From NCBI GenBank assembly GCA_001314905.1, contig LJZT01000010.1, positions 1-64,000 on the forward strand: a stretch of 64,000 nucleotides of DNA, in the 5' to 3' direction. Of the stretch, positions 11,440-19,928 are shown in pieces. The position numbers were made by a program, and so were the translations under genes. Numbering within the stretch: position 1 is the stretch's first letter; every line of letters starts with the position of its first letter. The notes beneath the pieces were generated by a model. That model was not told where the DNA came from, did no database searches, and saw only the letters and a program-made list of their open reading frames with translations. Source of the stretch: Phormidium sp. OSCR (GTDB lineage: Bacteria; Cyanobacteriota; Cyanobacteriia; Cyanobacteriales; Geitlerinemataceae).

Positions 11440-11746
11440 TCTCGAAACCCCGGTTTGACGATGACAGGTATACACTTGTTTCGCTGTTGAGCAGCAGCCA
11501 AATTTCAAGCAAATCTCTCGAACCCGTAGGACTCCCTTCGATCTGAATTGGTTCAGGCTGATGACCTGGTGTAGCCCCCCTATTCTGACGACTGAAGCAC
11601 TCCAACTCGGCCATTGCAGCTAAGTCTGAAACTGACTTGGCTCCAATATAGCCTTCCCCTTTAAAGACCGTCACCTCTTGATGGGGCGGCGATCGCCTGA
11701 AGTTTAAGAAATTCCCCAAACGGCTGACACCCGCAGCGTTTACCAT
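11432..11746 (-). CDS. Small hypothetical protein upstream of the hpsL pair
   Basis: 104-residue frame beginning MVNAAGVSRLG, with no membrane segment or recognised motif. It ends 8 bp inside the start of the HpsL-like paralogue, an overlap consistent with translational coupling. Its start lies only 32 bp from the divergent glycosyltransferase gene. A HIP1 octamer falls inside it. It could be real or leader sequence of the operon; no family is recognised. Confidence 0.4.
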   Translation of the reverse strand: MVNAAGVSRLGNFLNFRRSPPHQEVTVFKGEGYIGAKSVSDLAAMAELECFSRQNRGATPGHQPEPIQIEGSPTGSRDLLEIWLLLNSETSVYLSSSNRGFENA

Positions 11747-11778
11747 GAGGAATATCTCTTTTGGCCTCGTGATGTTTC

Positions 11779-12990
11779 ATGTCTTCGTCTAAACCGTCTT
11801 TCCAGGGTCGAATTGCTCAACTTCCCCAAGTCCAAGGTGATGCTAAACCGGACAAGTTAACCTCATCTGCATCCCCATTGCAGCTTTCCCTCGTCATCCC
11901 GACCTACAATGAGCGGCATAACCTGGAAATCCTGGTCGAACAGCTGCGTCAACTTCTCGATCGCCTCCTCGCTCATGACTACGAACTCATTGTCGTCGAT
12001 GATGATAGCCCCGATCGCACCTGGGAAGTGGCCCAACGCCTAGCCGAAACCTATCCCCAAGTTCACGCCCTGCGTCGTCAGGGAGAACGAGGACTCTCAA
12101 CAGCCGTTATTCGCGGTTGGCAGGTGTCCCGGGGTCACGTTCTCGGAGTCATCGATGCTGACTTGCAGCATCCCCCAGAGATTCTCGAACAACTGTGGCA
12201 ACAAATCGAACGGGGAGCCGATTTAGCCCTAGCCAGTCGTCATGTCGACGGCGGTGGCGTCAGTGACTGGAGTCTGAGTCGGCGCATCCTCTCCCGAGGC
12301 GCTCAACTGGTGGGACTGATCCTCTTACCCGGTGTCGTCGGGCGCGTCTCGGACCCCATGAGTGGATTTTTCATGGTACGCCGGAGTGCGATCGCCGAAC
12401 GGTTTTTAGACCCCGTCGGCTATAAAATTCTGATTGAAGTCCTCGGCCGAGGGGATATTTCCTGGATTGGCGAAGTCGGTTATGTCTTCCAAGAACGAGA
12501 GCAGGGCCGAAGCAAGGTCACCTGGAAACAGTATCTCGAATACCTGCAACATCTCGGCAAATTGCGGCTAGATTTACTGCCCGTACAGCGATTTCTACGC
12601 TTTGGACTGGTGGGGTTAACGGGCGTTGTCGTTGACTTAGCCGTGTTTTACGTTTTGCGAGAACGTTGGCAGTTGGGGTTAACCCGTAGCGCCATGCTGT
12701 CGGCGGAAGTGGCCATTCTCAATAACTTCTATTGGAATGATCGTTGGACGTTCTCCGATTTGTCCCGCCAACAGAAAGGATGGCGTAAACAACTCAAGCG
12801 ACTCCTCAAATTCAATATCGTCTGTTTAGCCGGCTTAATTCTCAATGTACTGATTGTGAATATCCTCTTTAACCTACTTGGAGTCAACGACTATTTGGCC
12901 AAACTGGTGGCGATCGCCTTAGTCACCATCTGGAACTTCAGTATTAACCTAAAACTGAGTTGGCGGGTCACCGATGTCAGTGACCCCTAA
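11779..12990 (+). CDS. DPM1-type GT2 glycosyltransferase fused to GtrA-like membrane domain
   Basis: 403 residues. Residues ~35-250 form a polyprenyl-phosphate sugar transferase domain with LVIPTYNERHNLE, VVDDDSPDRTW and the GVIDADLQHPPE metal site. Residues ~270-400 form a four-helix GtrA-like domain (FLRFGLVGLTGVVVDLAVFY, NFYWNDRWTF). In this architecture the enzyme charges a lipid carrier phosphate (usually dolichol/undecaprenol) with mannose or glucose, and the GtrA part is thought to help move or anchor the lipid-sugar. It is divergent from the hps-like operon and converges on the protease gene with a 9-bp gap. It likely supplies sugar donors for envelope glycans. Confidence 0.88.
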   Translation: MSSSKPSFQGRIAQLPQVQGDAKPDKLTSSASPLQLSLVIPTYNERHNLEILVEQLRQLLDRLLAHDYELIVVDDDSPDRTWEVAQRLAETYPQVHALRRQGERGLSTAVIRGWQVSRGHVLGVIDADLQHPPEILEQLWQQIERGADLALASRHVDGGGVSDWSLSRRILSRGAQLVGLILLPGVVGRVSDPMSGFFMVRRSAIAERFLDPVGYKILIEVLGRGDISWIGEVGYVFQEREQGRSKVTWKQYLEYLQHLGKLRLDLLPVQRFLRFGLVGLTGVVVDLAVFYVLRERWQLGLTRSAMLSAEVAILNNFYWNDRWTFSDLSRQQKGWRKQLKRLLKFNIVCLAGLILNVLIVNILFNLLGVNDYLAKLVAIALVTIWNFSINLKLSWRVTDVSDP

Positions 12991-12999
12991 TCACAGCCA

Positions 13000-14283
13000 C
13001 TATTGTCCCAATACTCCTGTTTGCACCGTGAGAGTCTCCGTTGTCCCCTTGCGGGAGACCTCCAGAGTGAGGCGATCGCCCACCCCCACACGAGACACCG
13101 CCTCTTGTACCGCCTCAGCGGAAGTCACCGACTCACCATCAATACGGAGAATCACGTCTCCAGAGCGCAATCCCCCCTGATCAGCCGGAGAACCGGGCAT
13201 CACTTGCACAATTAAAACTCCTTCCTCAGCCTCAATGGAGAAAGATTGATTGGGATTACGGTTAAGATTCTCTTTCACCTGAGGAGAGAGAGTCACCATT
13301 TGGAGCCCTAAAAAGGGATGCTCAACCCGGCCATGTTCAATCAGTTCTTCCGCAATACGGGCCACCGTATTGATGGGAATCGCAAATCCTAACCCTTGAG
13401 CATTTTGGATAATGGCCGTGTTCATCCCCACCACACGGCCCTGTTGGTCTAACAGAGGCCCTCCAGAATTTCCCGGATTGATGGCCGCATCCGTTTGAAT
13501 AAAATCAACCCGTTTGTCCGCCACACCGACCTCACTACTCGAGCGGCCAATAGCGCTAATAATGCCCGTGGTGACCGTATTATCGAGTCCGAGGGGATTA
13601 CCAATGGCGATCGCCCATTCCCCCGGTTGGAGTCCCTCACTGTCACGCAGGGTCACCGCCGGGAGATCTTCAGCCTCAATCTGAACCACAGCTACATCCG
13701 TCACCGGATCGGTCCCCAAAACTCGGCCGTCAAAACTGCGGCCATCTCGCAGAGTCACCGTCACCGAATCCGCCCCATCAATCACATGAGCATTGGTGAC
13801 AATCTTGCCATCAGAGCTAAGAATAAAGCCCGATCCGGCTCCCTGTTCGATGCGCTCCTGGGGGGAATTAGGCATCTGAAAGCCAAAAAACTGGCGAAAC
13901 ATGGGATTATCAAACTGAGGCGGTAGCGATGGCGCTGTCACCGTTCGCTCCGCATCAATGCGAACCACCGCCGAACCCACCGTACTCACCACATTGGCCA
14001 CAAAATTACCCGGAGGCTGAATCGCCGCGTTCTCCCTATCCGGCGTGACCATCGGGGGTTGGGAGTTTGGGGCCTCAACCTGTTCCGAGGACGCGGGATG
14101 ACCCCCAGAGTTGACATCACCGGTTGGCGAGGTTGGCGAGAACGCTTCACTGGCCCCCCAGACCACACCGCCTCCGAGGAGAAACACGACCAAATACGAT
14201 AACAGGGAAATTTTACGCCCCGGAGACTCCGGTGGCGTCCTCTTGTGATCGTCAGGTCCATAACCTTGGGATGGGGTTCGCAT
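13000..14283 (-). CDS. HtrA/Deg-family serine protease (HhoA-like)
   Basis: 427-residue trypsin-like protease with one C-terminal PDZ domain. It has an N-terminal membrane/signal segment (residues ~25-45), a Pro/Ser-rich linker, then the protease domain with His166 (TNAHVIDG), Asp196 (DPVTDVAVV) and Ser273 (GNSGGPLLD) as the triad. The PDZ domain covers about residues 325-425, with VMPGSPADQGGLRSGDVI. The family degrades misfolded envelope proteins; cyanobacteria have HtrA, HhoA and HhoB, which I cannot tell apart here. It is divergent from the next gene, with an 11-bp inverted repeat in the shared upstream region that could carry its control. Confidence 0.92.
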   Translation of the reverse strand: MRTPSQGYGPDDHKRTPPESPGRKISLLSYLVVFLLGGGVVWGASEAFSPTSPTGDVNSGGHPASSEQVEAPNSQPPMVTPDRENAAIQPPGNFVANVVSTVGSAVVRIDAERTVTAPSLPPQFDNPMFRQFFGFQMPNSPQERIEQGAGSGFILSSDGKIVTNAHVIDGADSVTVTLRDGRSFDGRVLGTDPVTDVAVVQIEAEDLPAVTLRDSEGLQPGEWAIAIGNPLGLDNTVTTGIISAIGRSSSEVGVADKRVDFIQTDAAINPGNSGGPLLDQQGRVVGMNTAIIQNAQGLGFAIPINTVARIAEELIEHGRVEHPFLGLQMVTLSPQVKENLNRNPNQSFSIEAEEGVLIVQVMPGSPADQGGLRSGDVILRIDGESVTSAEAVQEAVSRVGVGDRLTLEVSRKGTTETLTVQTGVLGQ

Positions 14284-14323
14284 GGTATCCTATGGGAGCT
14301 TGCAGCATCGTCAAAAGAGAAAA

Positions 14324-14399
14324 GTCAGTCCAAGTGTCGTAACTGGTGATGTGAGGAGTGAGGGGATTAGAGGAACTGACCCATCATGCTTGGACTGAC
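14324..14399. promoter_or_regulatory. 11-bp inverted repeat between divergent genes
   Basis: GTCAGTCCAAG (14324-14334) and CTTGGACTGAC (14389-14399) are perfect inverse copies, 54 bp apart, in the 211-bp region between the HtrA-type gene and the nucleotidyltransferase gene. Further right, TGTGAC recurs (around 14424-14460). It could be an operator pair, a hairpin in the protease leader, or a mobile-element footprint. Function inferred only. Confidence 0.4.
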
Positions 14400-14494
14400 C
14401 TGTAAACTAAGATAACCCCTTGATGTGACGCTCGTGTGACACTTAACTCACATAGGTATGACACATAGGGTCGAAGAGTTGGTTCGATCGATAG

Positions 14495-14995
14495 ATGTCC
14501 CCCATGTTAGCTCAGGGTCTTTACTCTCTCAAGGATTTACAACAGCTCATCCAGGGCGATGCGGATTCCTGGCGACCCCTTGTCTTTACCAATGGTTGCT
14601 TTGATCTATTGCACTGCGGCCATGTGCGGTATCTCCAGGCCGCCAAAGCCCTTGGGCGATCGCTCATTGTCGGAGTCAATAGCGATCGCTCCGTGGCCGC
14701 CCTCAAACCGCCGGCCCCCGGACAACCGACCCGTCCGATTCTCCCCGACCTCCAACGAGCAGAAGTGCTGGCCGCCCTCAAACCCGTCGATGGAGTCTTT
14801 ATTTTTCCGGAAACTACGGCCATCGCGGCGATCGATCTCCTACGGCCCGACATCTATGCCAAAGGGGGGGATTACTGTCCCGAGACCCTACCGGAAGCCC
14901 CGACCGTTCGCGCCTATGGAGGTGAGATTCACCTGATTGAGATTGAGGTTCCCCAATCCACCACTCACATCGTCCGTCGTATTCTGGGAGAATAA
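14495..14995 (+). CDS. Cytidylyltransferase-like protein, RfaE2/HldE C-domain type
   Basis: 166-residue nucleotidyltransferase with FTNGCFDLLHCGHVRYLQ (HxGH-type motif, here HCGH), VGVNSDRSV, RAEVLAALKPVD, the KGGDY motif and a final STTHIVRRI. This pattern matches D-glycero-beta-D-manno-heptose 1-phosphate adenylyltransferase (RfaE2), which makes ADP-heptose for lipopolysaccharide. Many cyanobacteria encode this domain alone, so the true sugar phosphate is uncertain. Two possible ATG starts (14495, 14504) differ by three codons. Confidence 0.85.
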   Translation: MSPMLAQGLYSLKDLQQLIQGDADSWRPLVFTNGCFDLLHCGHVRYLQAAKALGRSLIVGVNSDRSVAALKPPAPGQPTRPILPDLQRAEVLAALKPVDGVFIFPETTAIAAIDLLRPDIYAKGGDYCPETLPEAPTVRAYGGEIHLIEIEVPQSTTHIVRRILGE

Positions 14996-15037
14996 AGAGG
15001 ACAATAAGAAGTCCCTGTGATACATAAGGTCCAGACC

Positions 15038-15511
15038 ATGATGATCGATCCGACGCTTGCCCAGGATATGTCTTTAGACTCTGACTGTAATCTTGACTAT
15101 ACCCCCCTCCAAGACCTACTCGCCCACGAGAAGTTTGAAGAAGCCGATCGCCTCACCCGTGAATTGCTTTGTGAAGCCGCCAGCGAGGGGGCAGCGGCCC
15201 GCAAATGGCTCTACTTTACCGAAGTTTCCCTGATCCCAGTTACCGATTTACAGACCATTGACCGTCTGTGGGTGACCTATTCCGACGGAAAATTTGGCTT
15301 TTCCGTGCAACGTCAACTTTGGCTAACCGTCAAACAAGACTGGGACAAACTCTGGCCCCGTATGGGCTGGAAAAACGGCAATAGTTGGACGCGCTATCCC
15401 CAGGGCTTTACCTGGGATCTCAGTGCGCCGAAGGGGCATCTACCACTTTCAAATCAACTGCGGGGGGTACGAGTGTTAGCAGCACTCTTTAACCATCCTG
15501 CTTTCCGTTAA
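15038..15511 (+). CDS. GUN4 domain protein
   Basis: 157 residues from the ATG at 15038; an upstream in-frame GTG at 15017 would add seven. It consists almost wholly of a GUN4 core: [38 protein letters not shown] and a tail typical of the tetrapyrrole-binding fold. GUN4 binds protoporphyrin IX and Mg-protoporphyrin and stimulates Mg-chelatase. Genuine cyanobacterial Gun4 is longer (about 230 residues, with an extra N-terminal helical bundle), so this is more likely a short paralogue. It follows the nucleotidyltransferase gene by 42 bp. Confidence 0.85.
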   Translation: MMIDPTLAQDMSLDSDCNLDYTPLQDLLAHEKFEEADRLTRELLCEAASEGAAARKWLYFTEVSLIPVTDLQTIDRLWVTYSDGKFGFSVQRQLWLTVKQDWDKLWPRMGWKNGNSWTRYPQGFTWDLSAPKGHLPLSNQLRGVRVLAALFNHPAFR

Positions 15512-15580
15512 TGCCTCGTTTTTGAGGTCGCGCCTCCTCCAGTTTGGGGCGATCGCGACATCACCAACGATCTTGGTGCG

Positions 15581-16939
15581 ATGATGATGCCAACAGATTC
15601 TATGACCGATTTGGCCCCAACCCCTAACGCTTTGGCCGCACTTCGTGATGGTAGTGGTCTTGATCCCAACTCTAAGCGAGTCTTACAAACGGCCGTTGAT
15701 ACCGTCGTCGAGACCCTTGATCTGCCTTTGGCTTGGGTAAGTTTACTCGATGAGCGCGGCCAAGGGATTCATGTCCAACGCCTCAATACCGACGATTCAA
15801 CCTTGTCTCTGGCGGGGTGCGATCGCTACGACGACTCCTCTTATTTTTGCCCTCGGGTTGTACAGACGCAACAACCGCTCGTGATTCGAGATGCGGCTCG
15901 AACCCCCGAATATGCGAACCAACCTCTGGTACAAGAGTTGGGAGTTCGAGCCTATTTAGGCGTTCCCTTGATGAATCAGCGGGGAGAGTGTTTTGGAACT
16001 TTGGCCGTCATCGATACCGCTCCAAGATCCTTTCACCCCCATGACATCACCTTAATGGAACTCGCCGCTGAGTCCGCCATGCTGAAACTCGAGATCGCAG
16101 CGCGAGGTTCCTCGGCTACCCCGAAAATTGAGCCAGCACCCCTACCCCAAGACCAACAAACGTCAGCATCAGCCGTCCAAACCCAACTCCTAGATCGATT
16201 TCTACAGGATTTGCGAAATCCCTTAACCTCAGTGATGGGAATGACCAGTGTCCTCAATCGAGAAATTTATGGGCCGTTGCGCCGTAAACAAAAAGAATAT
16301 CTCGACATCATTCACAATAGTGGCCAATATATGTTGGCCATGGTGGAGGAAATTCTCATGTTGCGGGAGTTGACAGCCTTCGATTCGGAGCTATCTCTGT
16401 CGCCGGTAGACTTGGATATGCTCTGCCAACAGGTCCTCAACATCCTCGAACCGTTGGCCAGTCGCCGCGAGCAACAACTGAACCTTTCGATCGAAGACAG
16501 CGATCGCCGTTGGAGTCTCGATAAGGCTAAATTTCAGCAACTTCTCTATCACTTGGTGGCCCATCTGATTCAAAATAGTGATCTCGGGGCGAGGCTGCAA
16601 CTGCGGGTTCAACGCTGTTCCTCTGGCCAGCTTGAGTTATCTTTAGCCTCGTGCCAATCTCCGCAAGGGGAAACCTTACCCGAGAGCGAATTGGAACGCT
16701 TTGGAGTGATCTCAACAACAGCCGCTCCTTCGGCCCGAGGAGCATCATCGCTGCGAGAGGTCAGTCTGTTTGGTAAACTGCAAGCAAAGCCGATGCAGGC
16801 CGATGACCCCGAGTTGGGGTTGTTCTTTGCCTGTCAACTGGTTCATGTCCAGCAAGGAACCTTGACGATCCGGGGATCGCAAACCGATGGCTATCGCTAT
16901 GTTGTCAGACTCGGCGATCGCCGTGATCCCCATGACTAA
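15581..16939 (+). CDS. GAF-domain histidine kinase-like protein with degenerate kinase core
   Basis: 452 residues. A GAF domain (~20-170; LAWVSLLDERG, YLGVPLMNQRGECFGTLAVID) is followed by a linker and a HisKA-like helical hairpin (~205-275). At the phosphoacceptor site the usual H-E-L-R-T-P-L reads Q-D-L-R-N-P-L, so the histidine is replaced by Gln. The following region resembles HATPase_c only loosely; I see no clear N-box or DxGxG motif. It is probably a signalling or scaffold protein that binds a ligand through GAF rather than an active kinase. It is followed 29 bp later by the HEAT-repeat gene. Confidence 0.75.
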   Translation: MMMPTDSMTDLAPTPNALAALRDGSGLDPNSKRVLQTAVDTVVETLDLPLAWVSLLDERGQGIHVQRLNTDDSTLSLAGCDRYDDSSYFCPRVVQTQQPLVIRDAARTPEYANQPLVQELGVRAYLGVPLMNQRGECFGTLAVIDTAPRSFHPHDITLMELAAESAMLKLEIAARGSSATPKIEPAPLPQDQQTSASAVQTQLLDRFLQDLRNPLTSVMGMTSVLNREIYGPLRRKQKEYLDIIHNSGQYMLAMVEEILMLRELTAFDSELSLSPVDLDMLCQQVLNILEPLASRREQQLNLSIEDSDRRWSLDKAKFQQLLYHLVAHLIQNSDLGARLQLRVQRCSSGQLELSLASCQSPQGETLPESELERFGVISTTAAPSARGASSLREVSLFGKLQAKPMQADDPELGLFFACQLVHVQQGTLTIRGSQTDGYRYVVRLGDRRDPHD

Positions 16940-16968
16940 GCCCCCCCCTGTGCGGTAAATTGGAGAGT

Positions 16969-17718
16969 ATGTATAACGACGACCTCGGCACGATTGACAG
17001 TGACAATAATCTTGAGAGTCCCCTGGATCGCTTGGGGGCGGCGGACGCCGATGACGCTGCTGGCCCAGATCCAGAGGCCATGTTGCCCTTGCTAGATGCC
17101 CCCGAAACACCCCAGCGGATGTTGGCGGCGCGAGCCTTCTGTGAGGTCCATGATGAACGGGCTATTCCTAAGTTAATTGGTCTGTTAGAGGATGCGTGTC
17201 CTTTGGTGCGTGTCAGCGCCTCCTATGCGTTGGGGCGTAATACTCATCCTGATGCGGTTGAGCCTTTGATTGCTCGCTTACAGGATTGGAATGGCTATGT
17301 CCGCAAAGGGGTGGTTTGGGCGTTAGGCAACTGTGGCGATCGCCGGGCCTTAGAACCGCTATTGGAAGCCTTAAAAACTGATATTCCCGCCGTTCGCCTC
17401 TGGGCTGCCAGTTCCCTGGGACAGTTGGCGAAGGTGGGCTATGAAACCATTGTGAGTGCGGTTCCTCCTCTGATTGAGGCCCTGCGCAAAGACCCGGTTT
17501 CGGCGGTTCGTAGTAATTGCGCCTGGGCCTTGGGGCAGATTTGCCGAGAATTGCCCTCGAACGTGGTTTATGCCGGGGCGATCGATTCCCTCCTCGAAGC
17601 CCTCGAAGATGACGAGGATATGGGCGTTCGCGAGGATGCTCGCTCCTCTCTGCTACGAGTGGGCGATCCCCGAGGCTTGCAAGTGATTGAGGACTTGGAA
17701 CGAGATGGCTGGATTTAG
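16969..17718 (+). CDS. HEAT-repeat protein (PBS-lyase-like, possible IaiH)
   Basis: 249 residues from the ATG at 16969 (a TTG at 16960 is the alternative). After an acidic N-terminal ~35 residues it has five or six HEAT/PBS-lyase repeats, each with a pattern such as VRVSASYALG, VRKGVVWALG, VRLWAASSLG, VRSNCAWALG and VREDARSSLL. Cyanobacterial proteins of this size and layout include IaiH, reported to stabilise the iron-sulphur cluster on IscA2, and bilin lyase subunits CpcE/F. I favour the former, weakly. Its stop overlaps that of the convergent permease gene by 4 bp. Confidence 0.8.
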   Translation: MYNDDLGTIDSDNNLESPLDRLGAADADDAAGPDPEAMLPLLDAPETPQRMLAARAFCEVHDERAIPKLIGLLEDACPLVRVSASYALGRNTHPDAVEPLIARLQDWNGYVRKGVVWALGNCGDRRALEPLLEALKTDIPAVRLWAASSLGQLAKVGYETIVSAVPPLIEALRKDPVSAVRSNCAWALGQICRELPSNVVYAGAIDSLLEALEDDEDMGVREDARSSLLRVGDPRGLQVIEDLERDGWI

Positions 17719-18581
17719 CGGCGGCTGAGTTTGAGATTGAGCAGGGAGAAGCCTAACACCGCCAGGAATAAGACTAAACCGATGGCACAAGCATAGCCAA
17801 TTTCGAGGCGATCAAAGGCCTGTTCATACAGATAATAGACCATGGTTTTGGAGCGGTTGCGTGGCCCCCCTTGGGTCATGACATAGACTTCTTCAAAGAC
17901 TTTCAGGGCCGATAACGCAGAAATTGTCCCCACCAGCAACAGATAGGGACGCATCAGGGGAATCGTGATCTCCCAGTGTTTACGCCAGCCGTGGGAACCA
18001 TCTAAGGCCGCCGCTTCGTAGAGTTCGCCGGGAATCCCCTGTAAGCCGGCTAGATAGATCACCATGTAATAGCCTAATCCCTTCCAAACCGTCACCGCCA
18101 TGACACTAAATAGGGCCAGTTGGGGACTGGTTAACCAAGGAACTCCAGGAAGTCCCAGAACTTGTAAAATCTGATTGAATAGCCCCGTCTCCCCATAGAG
18201 ATATTTCCAGGCCAATCCCGCCACCACCATCGAGACAATCACTGGGGTATAGTACGCCGCACGAAACCCGGCGATTCCTCGTAGTGGACGGTTAACGAGA
18301 ATGGCTAACAGCAGGGGAAGCGTCACCAAGAGGGGAACAACGCACAGCAGATAGAGAAGGGTTTGACGGAGGGTTTGCCAGAAAATCGCATCTTGCCAGA
18401 GTCGCCGAAAGTTGGCCAGGCCCACCCATTGGGGGAGTTGGGTTAAATCGTACTCATAGCGGCTGAAACTGAGGAGGACGGCCTGGGCTGTTGGTACAAA
18501 AACTGTCAACAGGAGGAGAACTCCGGCCGGGAGGAGGAATAGATAGGGGGTCAGACGCTGTTTGAGGGCTGGGTCGAGCAT
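17715..18581 (-). CDS. ABC transporter permease, MalF/UgpA type
   Basis: 288 residues from the ATG at 18581; a GTG at 18599 would add six. Six membrane segments and the EAA loop (YEAAALDGSHGWRKHWEITIP) identify a binding-protein-dependent sugar importer permease of the first (MalF-like) kind. No partner permease, ATPase or binding protein lies beside it, so it must assemble with subunits encoded elsewhere or be an orphan. Substrate cannot be stated. Confidence 0.88.
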   Translation of the reverse strand: MLDPALKQRLTPYLFLLPAGVLLLLTVFVPTAQAVLLSFSRYEYDLTQLPQWVGLANFRRLWQDAIFWQTLRQTLLYLLCVVPLLVTLPLLLAILVNRPLRGIAGFRAAYYTPVIVSMVVAGLAWKYLYGETGLFNQILQVLGLPGVPWLTSPQLALFSVMAVTVWKGLGYYMVIYLAGLQGIPGELYEAAALDGSHGWRKHWEITIPLMRPYLLLVGTISALSALKVFEEVYVMTQGGPRNRSKTMVYYLYEQAFDRLEIGYACAIGLVLFLAVLGFSLLNLKLSRR

Positions 18582-18683
18582 CGGCGATCGCAATTCCACA
18601 ATGCTTCAGTGTAACCGCTAGTACCGCTTGGCAAAAATTAGCGTACTATTGAAAGAGAGCGCCAAAGGGATTTCCCCCAATGC

Positions 18684-18806
18684 CTAGATTATTGGGTTTT
18701 TGACAAACGGATGACCACAGTTGCGACACAGATCCCGTTGCTTGCCAGTGTGGATGTGACTATTTTTGACGGTTCGCTTAGAATCGTAATCAGGGCAGTG
18801 AGGCAT
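18684..18806 (-). pseudogene. Fragment of IS1-family transposase (N-terminal zinc ribbon)
   Basis: A 40-codon frame reads MPHCPDYDSKRTVKNSHIHT and then CRNCGHPFVKNP before a stop. This closely matches the N-terminus of InsA-type IS1 transposases, whose usual CPxC first knuckle is here CPDY. The rest of the transposase is absent and no terminal repeats are evident. It is a decayed insertion at the left border of the restriction-modification island. Identification is from remembered family sequence. Confidence 0.7.
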
Positions 18807-19044
18807 GGGGGTTGTTGCGTCGCTTCATGAACATCTTAAACAAATACCCCTAGAGTCTACCCTCGTGGCAAAGGAGTTGTGATCGGTCACCTTGCCATTT
18901 TTCGCCAAAATGAGACTTGCTGGCTGTGAATCAGTTGAGTCTTGTTCTTGGTTATGTTAAGTCTGTTAGGTCGCCAAGTTATCCAATTTGTCCTGAGTCA
19001 TGGCTTTCGGAGCGTTTTTTGCATCAGGGCAAACCCATAAAATC

Positions 19045-19923
19045 ATGATGAGTTCTAACAATTATCAAGATGAAGGACATACCATTATTCATGGAGACTC
19101 ATTAGATGTTTTGCGCCATCAAATTGAGGATAAATCCATCGATTTGATTTTTCTAGATCCACCCTACAATATTGGTAAGAAATTTTCAGGGTTTCAGGAT
19201 AAATGGAACTCTGATGAGCAGTATTTAAACTGGATTTATCCAGTGATTGATGAATGTATCCGAGTCTTGAAGCCTCAAGGGACTCTATATCTGATGGCAA
19301 GCACGCAAGCTATGCCTTACCTGGATATTTTTATCCGAGATAAAATGGCAATCTTGAGTCGAATAGTCTGGCATTATGACAGTTCTGGATTACAAGCCAA
19401 AAAATATTTTGGGTCTCTCTATGAGCCAATTTTACATTGTGTTAAAGACCCCAAAAATTATGTTTTTAACTCCGACTCTATAAAAGTGGAGGCGAAAACG
19501 GGAGCAAAACGCAAGCTAATTGATTATAGGAAAGCCATTCCGACTCAGTATAGCTCAACAAAAGTCCCCGGAAATGTCTGGTATTTTCCTCGTGTTCGTT
19601 ATCGAATGGCAGAATATGAAAACCATCCCTCACAAAAACCTGAATTATTACTGAAGCGGATGATTTTGGCAAGTAGTCATGAGGGAGGTTTAATTCTAGA
19701 TCCATTTGCCGGGACATTCACCTGTGGGGCGGTTGCTAAGCAATTAGGAAGACTCTCAATCAGTATTGAGTCACAAGATCCCTATGTTGAAATTGGTTTA
19801 AGACGAGTTTTAGGCTGGACTGAGCATCAGGGAAAAGTACTGTCACCACCCGCTAAAAGTTATCAAGCTAAACCTAAAGAGACGCAAAAAAAATATGAAT
19901 TTATCCAAAGGAGTCTTTTCTAA
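19045..19923 (+). CDS. Type II DNA methyltransferase (beta class, N6-adenine/N4-cytosine)
   Basis: 292 residues from the ATG at 19045; an ATG at 19000 would add 15 residues without visible homology. Motif IV is DPPYNIG (early) and motif I is LDPFAGTFTCG (late), the order of beta-class amino-methyltransferases. NHPSQKPELLLKRMI lies between them and corresponds to the region before motif I. It would protect host DNA from the endonuclease encoded 5 bp downstream. The recognition sequence cannot be read from the gene. Codons are visibly more AT-rich than in the flanking genes, which suggests acquisition by transfer. Confidence 0.9.
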   Translation: MMSSNNYQDEGHTIIHGDSLDVLRHQIEDKSIDLIFLDPPYNIGKKFSGFQDKWNSDEQYLNWIYPVIDECIRVLKPQGTLYLMASTQAMPYLDIFIRDKMAILSRIVWHYDSSGLQAKKYFGSLYEPILHCVKDPKNYVFNSDSIKVEAKTGAKRKLIDYRKAIPTQYSSTKVPGNVWYFPRVRYRMAEYENHPSQKPELLLKRMILASSHEGGLILDPFAGTFTCGAVAKQLGRLSISIESQDPYVEIGLRRVLGWTEHQGKVLSPPAKSYQAKPKETQKKYEFIQRSLF

Positions 19924-19928
19924 TATCT

